A DNA stretch of 64,000 bases from Silene latifolia (lineage: Eukaryota > Streptophyta > Magnoliopsida > Caryophyllales > Caryophyllaceae): NCBI RefSeq assembly GCF_048544455.1, contig NC_133536.1, positions 27,034,152 to 27,098,151 of the forward strand, read 5' to 3'. The notes under the pieces are model-generated. The model was not told the origin of the DNA. It made no database searches and was given only the letters and a program-made list of their open reading frames with translations. Shown piece after piece: positions 11,343 through 23,413 of the stretch (within the stretch, counting starts at the first letter, position 1; each line of letters starts with the position of its first letter). Position numbers and translations under genes: made by a program.

Positions 11343-13057
11343 ATGGAAATTTGTGATTTTCCTCTTATTTGTTATTGGGATGGAGAAGTGTTGGAGCAAA
11401 ATGGATGTGTAACTTATAGAGGAGGGAATCAATGTTTTATTTTAGCTAGTACAAAGATGACATATCTTGAATTAGTCGAAGAGATATATAAGGGAATCGA
11501 CATTCAAAGTTTGGGTACTCAATTGAGGGTGATGATGAAATTTCCAAGTTCCGGGTGTTTCAAAATTGTACCCCTTAATAATGAGGGAGCCTTTAAAGCA
11601 TTATGGGCAAGTATTCGTCATTCACATGCTCATTCAATGGACATATTTGTAGAAGTTTTCACTAGTCAAATTGTCACTCCTACACCAAGTATTAGGCTAG
11701 ATGATGTTGCTCAATTTGTTTCACTTGAAACTAATGACGTAAATGATGGAGAATTTGATGGTAACTTACAAGGTGATGAGATTGATGAGGAATTGACAAT
11801 ACTTGATGAGAATTTGTTGGCAAATGAAGAAGATGGTGATGATGATCTTGTCTTTGCTAGTGCTCTCATTGTTGAGTTTAATAAGATTGATCAATTAGAT
11901 GAGGATGAATTGAATAGTTGGAAAACTTGGGAAAATATGGTAAGACATGAACAAGGGAAAGAGTTTGATGTTGGACAAGTGTTCCCAAACAAAGCTTCAT
12001 TTAGCGATGAGTGACATCATATTGTGTTAAAGCAAATCAATTTTTCAAAGTTGCCGAATCAAAGCCTAATACTATTACCTTCAAATGTGGCCGGTCTCCT
12101 ACACCATGTAATTGGCGGTTAAGGGCTACACAAAAATACTTTCATTCTAAAGTTTTTACCATTGTCACATACAAAGGTCCTCATGACGAGTCTTGTGTTT
12201 GTGACATGGTTCCTCAAGACCACATTAATTTCAAACGAGCATTCATAAGTCATGAGATTCGTAACCTTGTTGAGGGAGATTGGGGATATAAAGTTAACTC
12301 TGTTGTTACTTATATTTTAGATAAGTATGGTTACACAATTTCATACACCAAGGCTTGGAATGCAAAACAAAGAGCAATTGAGGAAATATTTGGAGATTGG
12401 GATAAATCATATGAGTTGCTACCTCGTTTCATGCAAGGTTTAAAAGAATCTAATCCTGGAACTATTGTCCAATTTTATACAACACCAACAACAAATCCAA
12501 ATGTGCAAACATTCAAGCGTGTTTTTTGGGCATTTAAACCATGTATTGATGGCTTTGAACATTGTCGACCAGTTTTAAGCATTGATGGAACTCACTTATA
12601 TGGAAAGTTCAAGGGAACTATTTTGATAGCAGTGTCAATTGATGCCAATAACCAAATTTTTGCCGGTTGCTTTTGCTATTGTTGAAGCCGAAAATACCGA
12701 TAGTTGGCCTTGGTTTATGTCTTGCATAAGATTATTTGTCACCAAAAGAAGTGGGTTGTGTGTCATATCCGATAGACACAAGGGGATTATGAAAGCAATG
12801 AGTGAAGTTGGTAGTGGGTAGGAGGGGCCGTATGCTTATCATAAAGTTTGCATTCGTCATTTGGCTTCAAATGTTAATACAAGATTTAGAAATAATGCAG
12901 TGAAAGAAATGTTTGGGTCAACGGCAATGCAATTACAAAACAAGAAGTTTGACATAGGATTTCATCGCCTAGGTGAGTTGAATAGAAAGGCACAACAATA
13001 TGTTGTTGAAATTGGAATAGAGAAGTGGTCAATTTGCCATGATGGTGGACATAGATA
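11343..13057 (+). pseudogene. MUDRA transposase of the MULE, N-terminal and catalytic part
   Basis: This is the transposase gene of the element. The ATG at 11343 follows a probable leader intron (acceptor at about 11341). The product starts MEICDFPLICYWDGEV, has an acidic linker, a MuDR DNA-binding region (VGQVFPNKASF ... SYCVKANQFFKV ... CNWRLRA, about 11965-12130) and the DDE core (SIDGTHLYGKFKG at about 12580; ISDRHKGIM at about 12763). It is broken in three places: a one-base loss near 12010, an extra T in the T-run near 12657, and TGG to TAG near 12821. The remainder, including the SWIM region, is lost at the LINE insertion. The C-terminal zinc knuckle survives at about 18542-18690. Confidence 0.88.
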
Positions 13058-16000
13058 TTTTTTTTTTTTTTTGGCAAGTGGCAAGAAAGGTTCCTACACA
13101 GCTTGTAATGCTCGCCTAGCGAGACGGTGGGCGTCCCCATTCGAAACCCTGCAAACATAGCTAAGACATAGACAATGAAAATAAGAAGATAAAGACCCAA
13201 TATCATCCAGTAGTCCTTTGATCTGATAATGCTGATCCTCATTTCCAGCCCATTGAAGAATGAGCTGAAGGCAATCGGAAGATATCTCCAGGTGAAGAAT
13301 ACCACATCCTCTGGCCCAAAGAATAACCTCTTTTACCCCTAGAGTTTCCGCTTGAATAAGAGATTCCGCTCGACACTTCAAGCTTCCTTCAAAACATCTC
13401 CCACCACCTTCCTGAACCGCAATCCATCCAATACCAGCCTTACCAGATTTATCCCAACTCGCATCAACCTTAACCCGCGTCATTGTACAGGAGCCAAAGT
13501 TGCCCACTCCATAGACAGGTCTTCCTTCCTTAATCATGACAAGGTCATTCTCCAATTCCTGTTCAATTTGACAAGATCCCATAGTTTTATCCTCTTTTCT
13601 ATCGTCATCCTCCTTCAGAGCTTTAAATACCAAAGATACCAAGTAGTTGTAGAAAATGAAAAAGCTATAGGGGTTGGCCTTCACCCCTCTAAAAATAACC
13701 CCGTTTCTACAATTCCAGATACCCACAACAACAGCCAAAAAAAGAATAATACGAGACTTACTCCCCTTTAGTCGGCTGAGGTAGCAAATCCAGTTAATGA
13801 TCCAGTCACCCACAAGAGTATTTGGTAAATGCGAGGTGGAAATACCTAATGGTGAACTTGCCCAAATCCTAGAGACAAAGGTGCAGTCCCGAAAAAGGTG
13901 ATCAATGGTCTCCATCTCCCGACTCTCCTTCTGGCAAAGGGGACAAGTTGCGTCACGTCCCATATTTCGTTTAACAAATTCCCAGCCCACCGGAAGAGAA
14001 TTGGTGATGATCTTCCAAATCAGGATTTTCCATGTTTGCGGTCCAGGTAATCTCCATAGTTTACTCTTGCAAAACCTTTTCCTTTCATCACTTATCCTAG
14101 ACCTATCTGTAATTGAAGCCTTCACCTCATAATAGTCCTTGAAGATAAGTGCATAGCCACTTTTTACATTGTACTTTCCATTCCTTGAGAATGGCCAAAT
14201 CACCTCGTCTTCAATTTGTGTTGCGCTTAGCGGAATAGCCAATATCCTGTTAGCACTTTCCTCTTCAAAAAGTAACTTGATCAGTCCTTCATTCCACCTT
14301 TCATTTCCTGAGGTAAGGTCCCTTACCCTCAGGTCCTTTAGGAAGTTAAATTCTGGTGATAAAAGAGTTGCCACAGGCTCTGGATTACTACCATTTACCC
14401 ATTTTGAGTTCCAGACATTAAGGTTTGACCGCACTCCCGGTCTCCAACAGAGGTTGTCGAGGATGAAGTTTAACCCATACAGAACGCTTTTGGTCCCCCA
14501 AGAAGTAATCCCCCTTGACCCATAAGTTAAATCCGAATGACACCCCCTTATACCAAAAATTTTCCCTCTGAAGACCGAGCAAAAAGCTGATTTTTCATTC
14601 GTCACAAGTCTCCATGCGTGTTTTGCTAGTAAGGCCTTATTAAGACACTCAATGTTACGAATCCCAAGTCCTCCCTCACTCTTCGGAAGACTAGTGAACA
14701 ACCTACTACACCAGTGGAGGGAATTTCCTGATCTACATCCAGTCCACCAAAAATGTGACAAAAGAGAATTAATCTTATTTGTCACACTTACCGGTATTTT
14801 GAAGACCGATAGAAAGTAATTAGAGATGTTGGACATAACAGATGAAATCAAAGTTAATCGCCCCGCTGGTGAGAGGAAAACACCATTCCAAGAGGAAATG
14901 CGTTTTGTAACATTTTCAATGAGTCCTTTGAAAATAGATTTTTTGCTACCTTGAAACTCAGTCGGCATACCCAGGTACTTACCGATCCCATGATTCCTTT
15001 TAATTTTTAGAACTTTGATACACGTTCAAATTTTTGCCAACTTCATGCTCGGGCTAAAAAGAATTCCACATTTATCTTCATTGATAACCTAGCCCGAAGC
15101 CCTACAGTAGCAACTAAGAAGCTTCTTAAGATGATGAATAGACTTACCTTTATCTTGTAGGAAGAAGATCGAATCATCCGCAAAGAAAAGATGAGTTAAA
15201 GGATTCACGCCCCGGCAGATCTAAATACCACGGATGCATCCTTTTCTCTGAGCATTATCCAATGTTGCAGATAAAGCTTCCGTACAAAGGAGAAACAGGT
15301 AAGGTGATAGAAGGTCTCCTTGCGGAAGGCCCCTCTCCGGTCGAAAATTTTTAAGTGGTGCCCCGTTAAACAAGACCTCATAAGAAACTGTATGACACAG
15401 TTCATGATAAGCTTAATAATCTTCTCCGGGAAACCAAATTTTGTAAGGACAACTTGAAGGAAGTTCCAGTTAACCCTGTCATAAGCCTTACTCATGTCCG
15501 TTTTATAAGCAAAAAAACCATGCTTCCCTTTCTTATGAGAGTTTATCTTATGAATTGCTTCATGCGCCAGGAGTATATTATCACTTATGTGCCTGCCCGA
15601 GACAAAAGCATTCTGATGATCCCCAACCAGATATCCCATGATCTTTGTGAGACGATTTGTGATACACTTGGTGACGATCCTCATGATGACATTACAAAGA
15701 CTTATAGGGCGATAGTCCTTCACCTCCTCCGGGTTATCACATTTTGGTATTAAGACAATAAAAGTTCTGTTAATTTCCCTTAACACCAATGTTGTCAGGA
15801 TCGAGATCCTACTTTGGATCGAAGAGGGGTGGTAGGATCGGATCGCAGGATCGAATCGTAGGATCGTAAGATCCTACAAATAGCTTAGATAAACAAGTTT
15901 ATGTAAACTATTTGGTATAATTTGTGATGTATAATGTTAAAAAGTTTATTTAATGACATGAAAGTCTTAATAATCATATCAATATATTACATATACCTTT

Positions 16001-18484
16001 AATTTAGAGTTGTAAGTATAGAAGAACAACCAACTCACAAATTTGTTGAACAAATAAGCATTTTACGATCCTGAACGATCCTACCATCGATCCTACACGA
16101 TCCTGTACGATCCTATCCGATCCTATCCGATCCTGACCGATCCTATACCGATCCTACCACCAAAACGATCCTACGACGATTTGAATCGTTTTCCACTTTT
16201 TGGATCGTAGGATCGTACGATCCTACGATCCGGATCGCGATTTTAACAACAATGCTTAACACAATCCCCGAATTAAGAATTTATAGTACCGCCCTAGTGA
16301 AGTCGTCTTTAACCACATGCTAACACTTTTGATAGAAAATTGTCGGGATGCCATCAGGACCCGGAGATTTCATTGGTCCCATTTGAAACACAGCCCGTCG
16401 GACCTCCTTAGCCGTAAACGAAAGGCACAACATATCATTATCGTCTTCCTTTATCGTGGGTCTCAAGTGTTTTAGGACACATTCATAATTTTGACCATCA
16501 TTGGTCATTGTTCCCATTAACCGTGGTGTCTCAGAAGATGAGTATAAATCTTCAAAGAAACTTTGAAAAATATTACTAACCTCTTTAGGAGTGTACCACC
16601 AAGCTCCGTCTCCGTCCTTAACTCCCAGAATAAAGTTTCTTCCTGCTCTGCCTTTAACCCAATTAAAGAAGTACTTGGTACAGGTATCCCCATCGACAAT
16701 CCATTTCATCTTAGCTCTTTGCTTCCAATAACTTGCTGCTGCCTTGGCATACTCCCGAACCTCCTCAGATACCCTGTTATATTCCTCATCACCAACACCG
16801 TTTACTGCACATTCCATGCCTTCTTCAAGCTTTTTATCAAACAAGTCCCACTTCCCTAACCACTCCTTTCTTTTTTCCAGCGTCCAATTTTTTACCCATT
16901 GTCTTACTCTTGCAGTTTTCCGTACCACCCCGCCAAGTGTCCTTAATCCCCTCAATACATTCTTTGTAATCGATAGCCCAAGCATCTAACTTATAAGGTT
17001 TCTTGCTATCATTTTTTGTAAGATTAACATCAACCTCAATGGGTGCATGATCAGAAATCTGAATCGGGTAATGTTTAATCCCAGTACACGGGAAAAACGT
17101 GAACCAATCCTTGGATCCGAAAGCCTAATCTATTCGTTCAAAGACCTTCTTGTCCCCTTTCCTATTGTTACACCAAGTAAATCTCGGACCCTTAAACGGA
17201 ATATCCAACAACTCATTCCGCACCTTCCAATTTGTAAAATAATATGCACCCGGTATATGGTTTTTATTAGAACTGAGCTTATCTGAGGCATATTCAACTT
17301 GGTTAAAATCTCCTATGATTAGGAACGGGTGGTCCAATCTCCCCAAACATTCCTCTAACTTTTCTAACACCATGTCTCTCTGACTTGTATTTGGATAACC
17401 ATAAAATAACACAAGATACCATAACAACCCATTATATTTCTCAACTAAAAGCACCACAAAATGACTACATGACTCCACAAAGCTCATTCGAGCTTCCTTT
17501 TTCCATCCTACCCATAACCCACCGGCTTTCCCCCTAGCATCTACGCCGGCCGTCTTGACAAAACCCATAGAACGAAAAGTAGGACTAATATCGACTACAT
17601 TACATTTAGTTTCAATAAGAAAAAGAAAATCATAGTACTTATTATTATTAAGCGCTCTTAGCTTTTGGAATTGTAGGGGCAAGCGCATCATTAAGACCCC
17701 TACAATTCCATATGATTCCACTCATGGTGAAAGAGGAGGTTGTGATGGCCCAACCTACGCAAAGCCCTTCTCAGAACATTCAGAGCAGGAGTCACTGGAC
17801 TCCATCATGTCATCATCAGTAATCTTCAAATGGAAACCACATTCCATCTTCTCAGCTTCCCTGTTATGAATACCATCACCCCAGCAGCCACGCTTACCCA
17901 GCTTCCTCAAGAACTCCTTTGCCTTGACCAAGGAACTCACCTCCTCAGATGGGACCAGAACCTCAGTCACCTCAGTACAACACTTCCTTTTTTCCGCCCT
18001 CTGAATAGCTTCCGTATAGCTCTCACCCAACTCAGACTTATGGTAAATGTCAGCCAACCCCATGAACCCATCTGAGGTACTTTGCACATCAATATCAGCA
18101 AACAGCCTTGGGACATTCCCAACTGCAGGAACATAAAAAAATCTCCCCTTCTTCTCCATTATTTTTGTGCTGTCAGACAATCCCTCCTGTTCAGCTTGTT
18201 TGTTCTGCTCAGCCTGCCTCATATCAGTCCCATCAACAGAGATTTTGAAAATATCCTCCAATGGCATTAAGGAGGAGGAACCCCTATGGAGTTCCATATC
18301 TTTCCTTGCAATAGAGGAAGCCAACAAGTCCAGAGGACCCTCAGTAGCTTCCCTTGTAGCCTGATCCCCTTATGCATCTTCTTCAGCTGGTAAAAACAAT
18401 TCAGCACGAGCAGTAGTAACCTCCCTCCCAATCCCAGAGTCCATTAACACATATATCACAGCACCAGACTCAGAATCAGAGGAC
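13058..18484 (-). mobile_element. L1-type LINE inserted in the MULE, minus strand
   Basis: This is a non-LTR retrotransposon read from right to left. Its poly(A) tail appears as 15 T at 13058-13072. In element order it shows an ORF1-like segment (18327-17755), an endonuclease (17721-17125, with IIGDFNQVEY and PRFTWCNN), a linker (16985-16320), reverse transcriptase (15789-15205, with DYRPISLCNV and KAYDRVNW; FADD at about 15165-15180), the thumb and zf-RVT region, and a C-terminal RNase H (about 13500-13094, with VKVDASWDKSG). The domain order is that of plant L1 elements with RNase H. Frames are broken in several places and a MITE interrupts it. I found no clear target duplication, and the 5' junction is a patchwork (see findings). 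Confidence 0.88.
15787..16254. mobile_element. 468-bp hAT-like MITE inside the LINE
   Basis: The flanking 8-bp repeat CTTAACAC (15779-15786 and 16255-16262) is exact. Ends are short inverted repeats: CAATGTTGT on the left and CATTGTTGT on the right read in reverse. Both subterminal regions are arrays of GGATCG/CGATCCT, about 15 copies in all, so the element can fold on itself. It interrupts the LINE between its endonuclease-linker and reverse-transcriptase parts, so it is younger than the LINE. An 8-bp duplication fits hAT, and there is no coding capacity. Confidence 0.8.
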
Positions 18485-18541
18485 TTGTACCATGAGAGTT
18501 AACAATTCACAAGGTGTCATGTAGCTGGTAAAAACAATGGG

Positions 18542-18690
18542 GAAAAGGAAGACGGAAGAATAAAAGATTTCTTAATGAAATGGATAAGAAGAGTAAGAAC
18601 AAGGTGTCATGTAGTTTGTGTCGTGGTTTAGGCCACAATAAAAAAAGTTGTACCATGAGAGTTAACAATTCACAAGGGTATTCTACTACT
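18542..18690 (+). pseudogene. C-terminal zinc knuckle of the interrupted MUDRA transposase
   Basis: The frame reads GKGRRKNKRFLNEMDKKSKN and then CSLCRGLGHNKKSC, a CCHC knuckle (C-x2-C-x4-H-x4-C) as found at the end of MUDRA proteins. It lies on the far side of the LINE from the rest of the transposase. Roughly 200 residues normally found between catalytic core and knuckle, including the SWIM zinc finger, are missing. Confidence 0.75.
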
Positions 18691-18801
18691 TACGCTTATT
18701 ATTTCCATAATTTTTTTTATTTCCATAATTTTTTTTGTTATTTCAACATTTATTTTATGCTAATCTAACAACTCTTCAACTCTTTCAAATGTGCAGGATT
18801 A

Positions 18802-20644
18802 ATGGAACAACATCAACAACCAGGCCCGGTGAACCCGAAACTCCTCACACAACAAGAGGTTCACAGGATCAAGGCAATATTGGAAGGGGAGGGACGTTGG
18901 TTCCCTCCGACGTAGGTCACATTTAGTTTCACACAAGGGGTTTTTGGTAAGTGATCATGTAGTTAATTTCATTAGGGACACACAATTTTTTTTTTATTCA
19001 TAGGTTTGTAGGTTTGAAGTTTAATATGGATTTAATAAGTGCTTTGGTTGAGTGATGGAGGCCGAAAACCCATTCATTTCACTTGACTATTGGCGAGGCT
19101 ACTGTGACCTTGCAAGATGTTCAAGTGTTATTAGGGCTAAGGATTAGAGGGGATATTGTTAGTGGAACAACCGCTTATAATTGGCCCTTGTTATTAACTG
19201 AACTCTTAGAAAAAACACTGGGTGATGGAGACCTTAAAGGGGCTTCTCTAAGGATTTGGTTGGTTGTTGGAACAATTTAGTGGTCTTTCGGAAGATGCAA
19301 ATGAAGATGTTATGTATCAATATGTGAGAGCGTATTTGCTTATCTTAATGGCAACTATCATGTTTCCGGATAAGAGTGGTAATGACATTCAAGTTGTTTA
19401 TTTGCCTTTGTTGAGGGATTTGACCAACTTAGATAATTACTCTTGGGGAAGTGCCGTTCTTGCTACTTTATATCGTAATTTATGTAGAGCAAGCAACGTC
19501 AAGTCAAGAGACATTGGAGGTCCCCTTATTCTATTGCAATTGTGGGCGTGGGAGAGGATTAGTATTGGTCGACCTACACTCATGGGACCCGTTAATGCTA
19601 CTCATCATGGACCGAACCCATTAGGTTCTCAATATCAAATAAGGATTGACTCATTGGGTCGTAAGTGGGTAAGTGTGAATCGTAAGAGACCGGAAGATAT
19701 TACCACACTAATTGGGTATAGGGATGCTTTCGATACAATGCGACATGATCAGTTTATATGACAACCTTACACCCAACAGATTTTATCTTTTTTGCCTGGG
19801 TTTTGTTATGATGACTCCGACGATTCGGCAGTGATGGCACCTATGATTTGTTTCGACATTGTTGAGTGGCATTTTCCTAATAGGGTAGCTCGTCAATTTG
19901 GGTGGAAATAATATATCCCTTTAAATTCTAATACCGAACCTAACTTGAACAAAGTTGACAAAAGGGGTGCCTCTTCACGGAATTGGATAGAAAGACATCA
20001 ACCATACATATCAAGTTGGGTTATGAGGGCTGATTTTAGGTACCGTGGTGTAGAGGGTGATAATGAAATGAGCTACTACGACCCTTACATGGTTTGGTAC
20101 CGGAATCGCACTATTCTTCGCATGAACCCTTTCTCCCAACAAGCTATTTATCAAGGACCATTTGGAGCCATACAATATCTTGTAAGTATACTTAATATAC
20201 TTGTCTTTTAATTCTTAACCAATATTTCATAAAATGTGATTTGTGATACTACTTATTTTGTTTTAGGCGCATGGTTTTGTCAATATCCATGATACATGTG
20301 ATAAGGAGCTTCAACAAATGCCTCTTGAGGTGCCTCCTCATTTCCGCACAATGGTTTCACGCATCCGGGACTACTCCTCTCAATCTCTTCAACATGTAGG
20401 CTATTCTCATCTTCTTCAACCAACCGAAGAACCACGGGAAGACGGTTCACCTATGGTTCAAGAGTCACTCGACTCAATGAATGTGGATGACGATGCACCT
20501 TTGGTTCAATACACTAGGAGGGCTAGATGCTCTAATCCTTCTATGTCTTCCATGTCAACCATCAATGAACAAGGTACCCCGGAGCCTTCACAAGGGAAAG
20601 GGTTTTGGAGTTGCCTTCGAGGAAAGAACAAGAAGAAGACTTGA
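18802..20644 (+). pseudogene. Plant mobile domain (PMD, aminotransferase-like) gene carried by the MULE
   Basis: PMD proteins occur both as host genes (MAIN/MAIL1 of Arabidopsis, involved in silencing) and inside transposons. The text here is typical: LTIGEATVTLQDVQVLLGLR (19081-19140), WAWERI, WHFPNRVARQFGW, DPYMVWYRNRT, then an intron (about 20182-20266) and a hydrophilic tail with a basic end (GKNKKK). The putative start at 18802 opens MEQHQQPGPVNPKLLTQQEV. At least three in-frame stops (near 19050, 19759, 19908) and one frameshift near 19260 break it. It has the same orientation as MUDRA and lies between the element's inverted repeats, so it belongs to the transposon. Confidence 0.85.
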
Positions 20645-20908
20645 AGAACTTAATGTAATAGTTAGACAGTTAATGTATTTGACACTTTAGACGGTTAATG
20701 TATTTGACATTTTAGTTGGAAAACTTTGAATTTAAACCCCTTGTGCTAAAATATGTGGTGTGTAAACTCTATTTTAATTTTCAATAGACAATGGTTTCTG
20801 TCCAATTTGCATTGTTGAGTTTGGTTGTGCCTTTTGACAATGGAACTAAATGAGGACGAAGTGAAAATGGGTAGCTTTGTAAAAAAAAAAAAATGATACT
20901 GCATAGAC

Positions 20909-21382
20909 ACGCCATACGTATTGGCGTTTCTAGGTTTAACCAATTTCAAGCTTAGTTTTAATAGTGCTGAAGACACGCCACATCCAATGGCGTGTTTACT
21001 ATAGAAGACACGCCATTTCTAATGGCGTGTTAAGGTTGTATCATTTAAGGCAGCTACTGGATTGGAGCTGGAAAATGTGACTGAGGAAACACGCCATACG
21101 TATTGGCGTGTTTATTGAAGAAGACACGCCATACGTAATGACGTGTTCTATTTGTTTGCAATAGCACAGCTACTGGATTGAGTTGGAAAATTTGACTGAA
21201 GAAACACGTCATTGAATATGGCGTGTTTTATAGCCTAAACACGCCAATACGTATGACGTGTTTAAACTCCACACAGGCTCGTAAAAACTGAGCCTACGTG
21301 GACACCATTTCGATAATTATTTTCAAAACCGACCCAAAACAACAATTATTTTATTTTTCAGCATTATTTCAAAAACGGACTC
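20909..21382 (-). repeat. Right terminal inverted repeat of the MULE plus extra palindrome copies
   Basis: Positions 21082-21382 pair with the left arm. Inward of that, 20909-21080 holds three additional copies of the CACGCC...GGCGTG palindrome and a second 'CAGCTACTGGATT-GAG' segment. The right arm has therefore been extended by internal duplication of its own sub-repeats, making the two ends asymmetric (7 palindromes against 4). Confidence 0.8.
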
Positions 21383-21391
21383 AGATATTGT

Positions 21392-21757
21392 ATAAAAACA
21401 ATTTAGAAGATCATCGTAAATATAAATGAATATTACTGAAATAAAATTAAAAGTTAAGAGTTTACAATTATACCTTCGCATCTTTACTCTTTCGCATACG
21501 TCTTTTACAATTATACCCTTCTCATTTTTCCCCCTCAAGTGCTTTTTTTCATCCCCTTCCTTTCACCCTCCCCGAAAACGTTACTTCGGTCGACCCGTGC
21601 TCCGGCGACCTTGGCTTAATTCCCCTTTCTCCGACTACCCTTGCCTGGCCTCCCGTCTCTTACACGTTCTCCCTCGCAATCTGTCTACCCAGCATTTCAG
21701 CAAAGTGCTCAATCATGAAATCGAAAGAGAACACGCTAACTAGGTTATACATGTGCA
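21392..21757. other. Spacer between the MULE and the Helitron cluster
   Basis: This is AT-rich, then a C/T-rich stretch. An open frame at 21426-21743 is low-complexity and matches nothing I know, so no gene is called. Confidence 0.5.
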
Positions 21758-23413
21758 CTAATTTTAAACCCGTGCAGAATTGCACAGGATTAAATAATAT
21801 TTAATAATTTGGATGTATGCACAAATCTTGAAAAATAAAACGTAATGACACAATAGCGTGAGATAATAAAAGATACGCAATATCAGTTACAAACATGTAT
21901 ATTCAAGAAATTGAAGCAACCATAAAATTAATAGCATCTTTAAAAAAGTCGTTCCCCTAAAACTACACGTTCGAAGATGATATCGCCTTTTATTATTATA
22001 AAGTAAGTTAGACTGTAAATTATGATCATCCATATACCACAATAGATAGATGTATAGATGATGGTCAAAATAATATTCATCCTATATACTCTCTAATTTA
22101 ATTTTAAATATAAATAATTCATTGATAAGAAATCAATCAAAATATGGATGTATAAAAATTGGATATTTCAATATAAAAGGGAATGAAAATACACAAATAA
22201 TATCCTTTGACACTTAAAATGAACCCTAAATATTAAAATTAGAGGGAAAAATCACAACAAAAATCTCAATAATAAAAAAAATTAAGAAAAATGAGAATTA
22301 TGGGCCAAAATCCCATTCTAAATAAAGTTTAAAATAGGTATAAGGCCAATTAATTAAATCAACTACCCAAGATATACTCCATGCTCCATAGCCCTTTCTT
22401 ATTTCTCGGTAATTCGGTATAACCCTAGCTCATTCCTCTCCTAGCCTCCTACAATATCTCCTCATCTTCCTCATTCCTCATTCCTCATTCCTCATATCCA
22501 ATATGTTACTCCCCCGTATCCCTCAAACTCCTTATTCCTTATCTCAAATGCACTATATCCTTTTGATCTCACTACTTTAATAATCAATACTCATAATTCA
22601 TGTAAACAATATATATGAATCCCTCACTCAATCATCCTCCATCCTAATCTATAAACGCGCTTCAACCTTGTTCAAGTCGTCAATTTTATGTTTCGATTGT
22701 CATGAGTTGAACTATTTCGATGACAAAATTAATTTAGAGCTATGCATGTGTATTTTAACTAATTTTCTTTGTATTTTTTCATTGAATATATTATATTTTA
22801 AATGTTTTATTTTGTCTCGTCTATATAAAACCTATTTGTATTCATTTACAAAAATCCACTTAATTTAAATAAATTGTGAAATAAATAAATTGTGAAATAC
22901 TCCGTAGTCGAGTAATTTTAATAAGGAAAATATTCTAATCTACTTAATTTAAATGAATGGATGTTTTTTAGAAAAAAAAAACTTATCTGATAAATTCCTT
23001 GAGCATTTTGTTTTGATGTGATTTTTATTTATGTTTCGATGGCCTATGTTCCGTATGTTTTGTTAGATATATTATTGGAATAAACAGTAGATTTATTACC
23101 AAATTGTAAAAAATAAATTTGATTAAAGTATCTTGTTTATACTCTTTCACTCAATTTTTAATTCCACTTATAATTTTTTAGTCATACAGGCAATATATTC
23201 TGGAAGTCTGGGCATCATTGATTATATCATACTTTTATAATTCATCAAGTCATTATAAAATAGTTTTGAAATGGTGGAGTCATTATTATAGAAGGGAGGG
23301 TAATTAAATATGTAAAGAATATGGTCCCTACAATAACTTTTTACTTTTTCACTCCTTAAAAATGAGGAGCCAATAGAAACATCTTAAATGTTTCAGCTTT
23401 TATATAAAGAGGA
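21758..23413 (-). mobile_element. Degenerate non-autonomous Helitron
   Basis: The 3' end is at the left. Read on the minus strand it is an imperfect hairpin CCTGTGCAATTCTGCACGGG followed by TTTAAAATTAG before T, where CTAG would be expected. The 5' end is at the right: TCCTCTTTATATAAAAGC, the usual plant Helitron start. Insertion between A and T fits. The ~1.65 kb between is AT-rich non-coding sequence with a short ATTCCTC minisatellite near 22470-22495. No Rep/helicase coding is seen. The pairing of these two ends is an inference. Confidence 0.5.

Larger units (their letters stand above)
10544..21382 (+). mobile_element. 10.8-kb Mutator-like element (MULE) carrying MUDRA and a PMD gene
   Basis: Terminal inverted repeats of about 300 bp (10544-10848 and 21082-21382) begin GAATCCGTTTTTGAAATAA on the left and GAGTCCGTTTTTGAAATAA on the right read in reverse. 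They are nearly identical over their length. The element is flanked by a perfect 9-bp target duplication AGATATTGT (10535-10543 and 21383-21391), the length expected for Mutator-like transposons. In order it holds a MUDRA transposase gene, an inserted LINE (about 13058-18484), the rest of MUDRA (zinc knuckle) and a plant-mobile-domain gene. Without the LINE it would be about 5.4 kb. Both genes carry point lesions, so it is probably no longer autonomous, but its ends are well preserved. Confidence 0.9.

Noticed and set aside
10666-21262. Repeats with short spacers resembling a CRISPR array
   Set aside because: The spacers are themselves repeated, the units are palindromes inside transposon inverted repeats, and this is plant DNA.
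21426-21743. 105-codon frame between the MULE and the Helitrons
   Set aside because: Composition is pyrimidine-driven, there is no family similarity, and it straddles a region without other gene signals.
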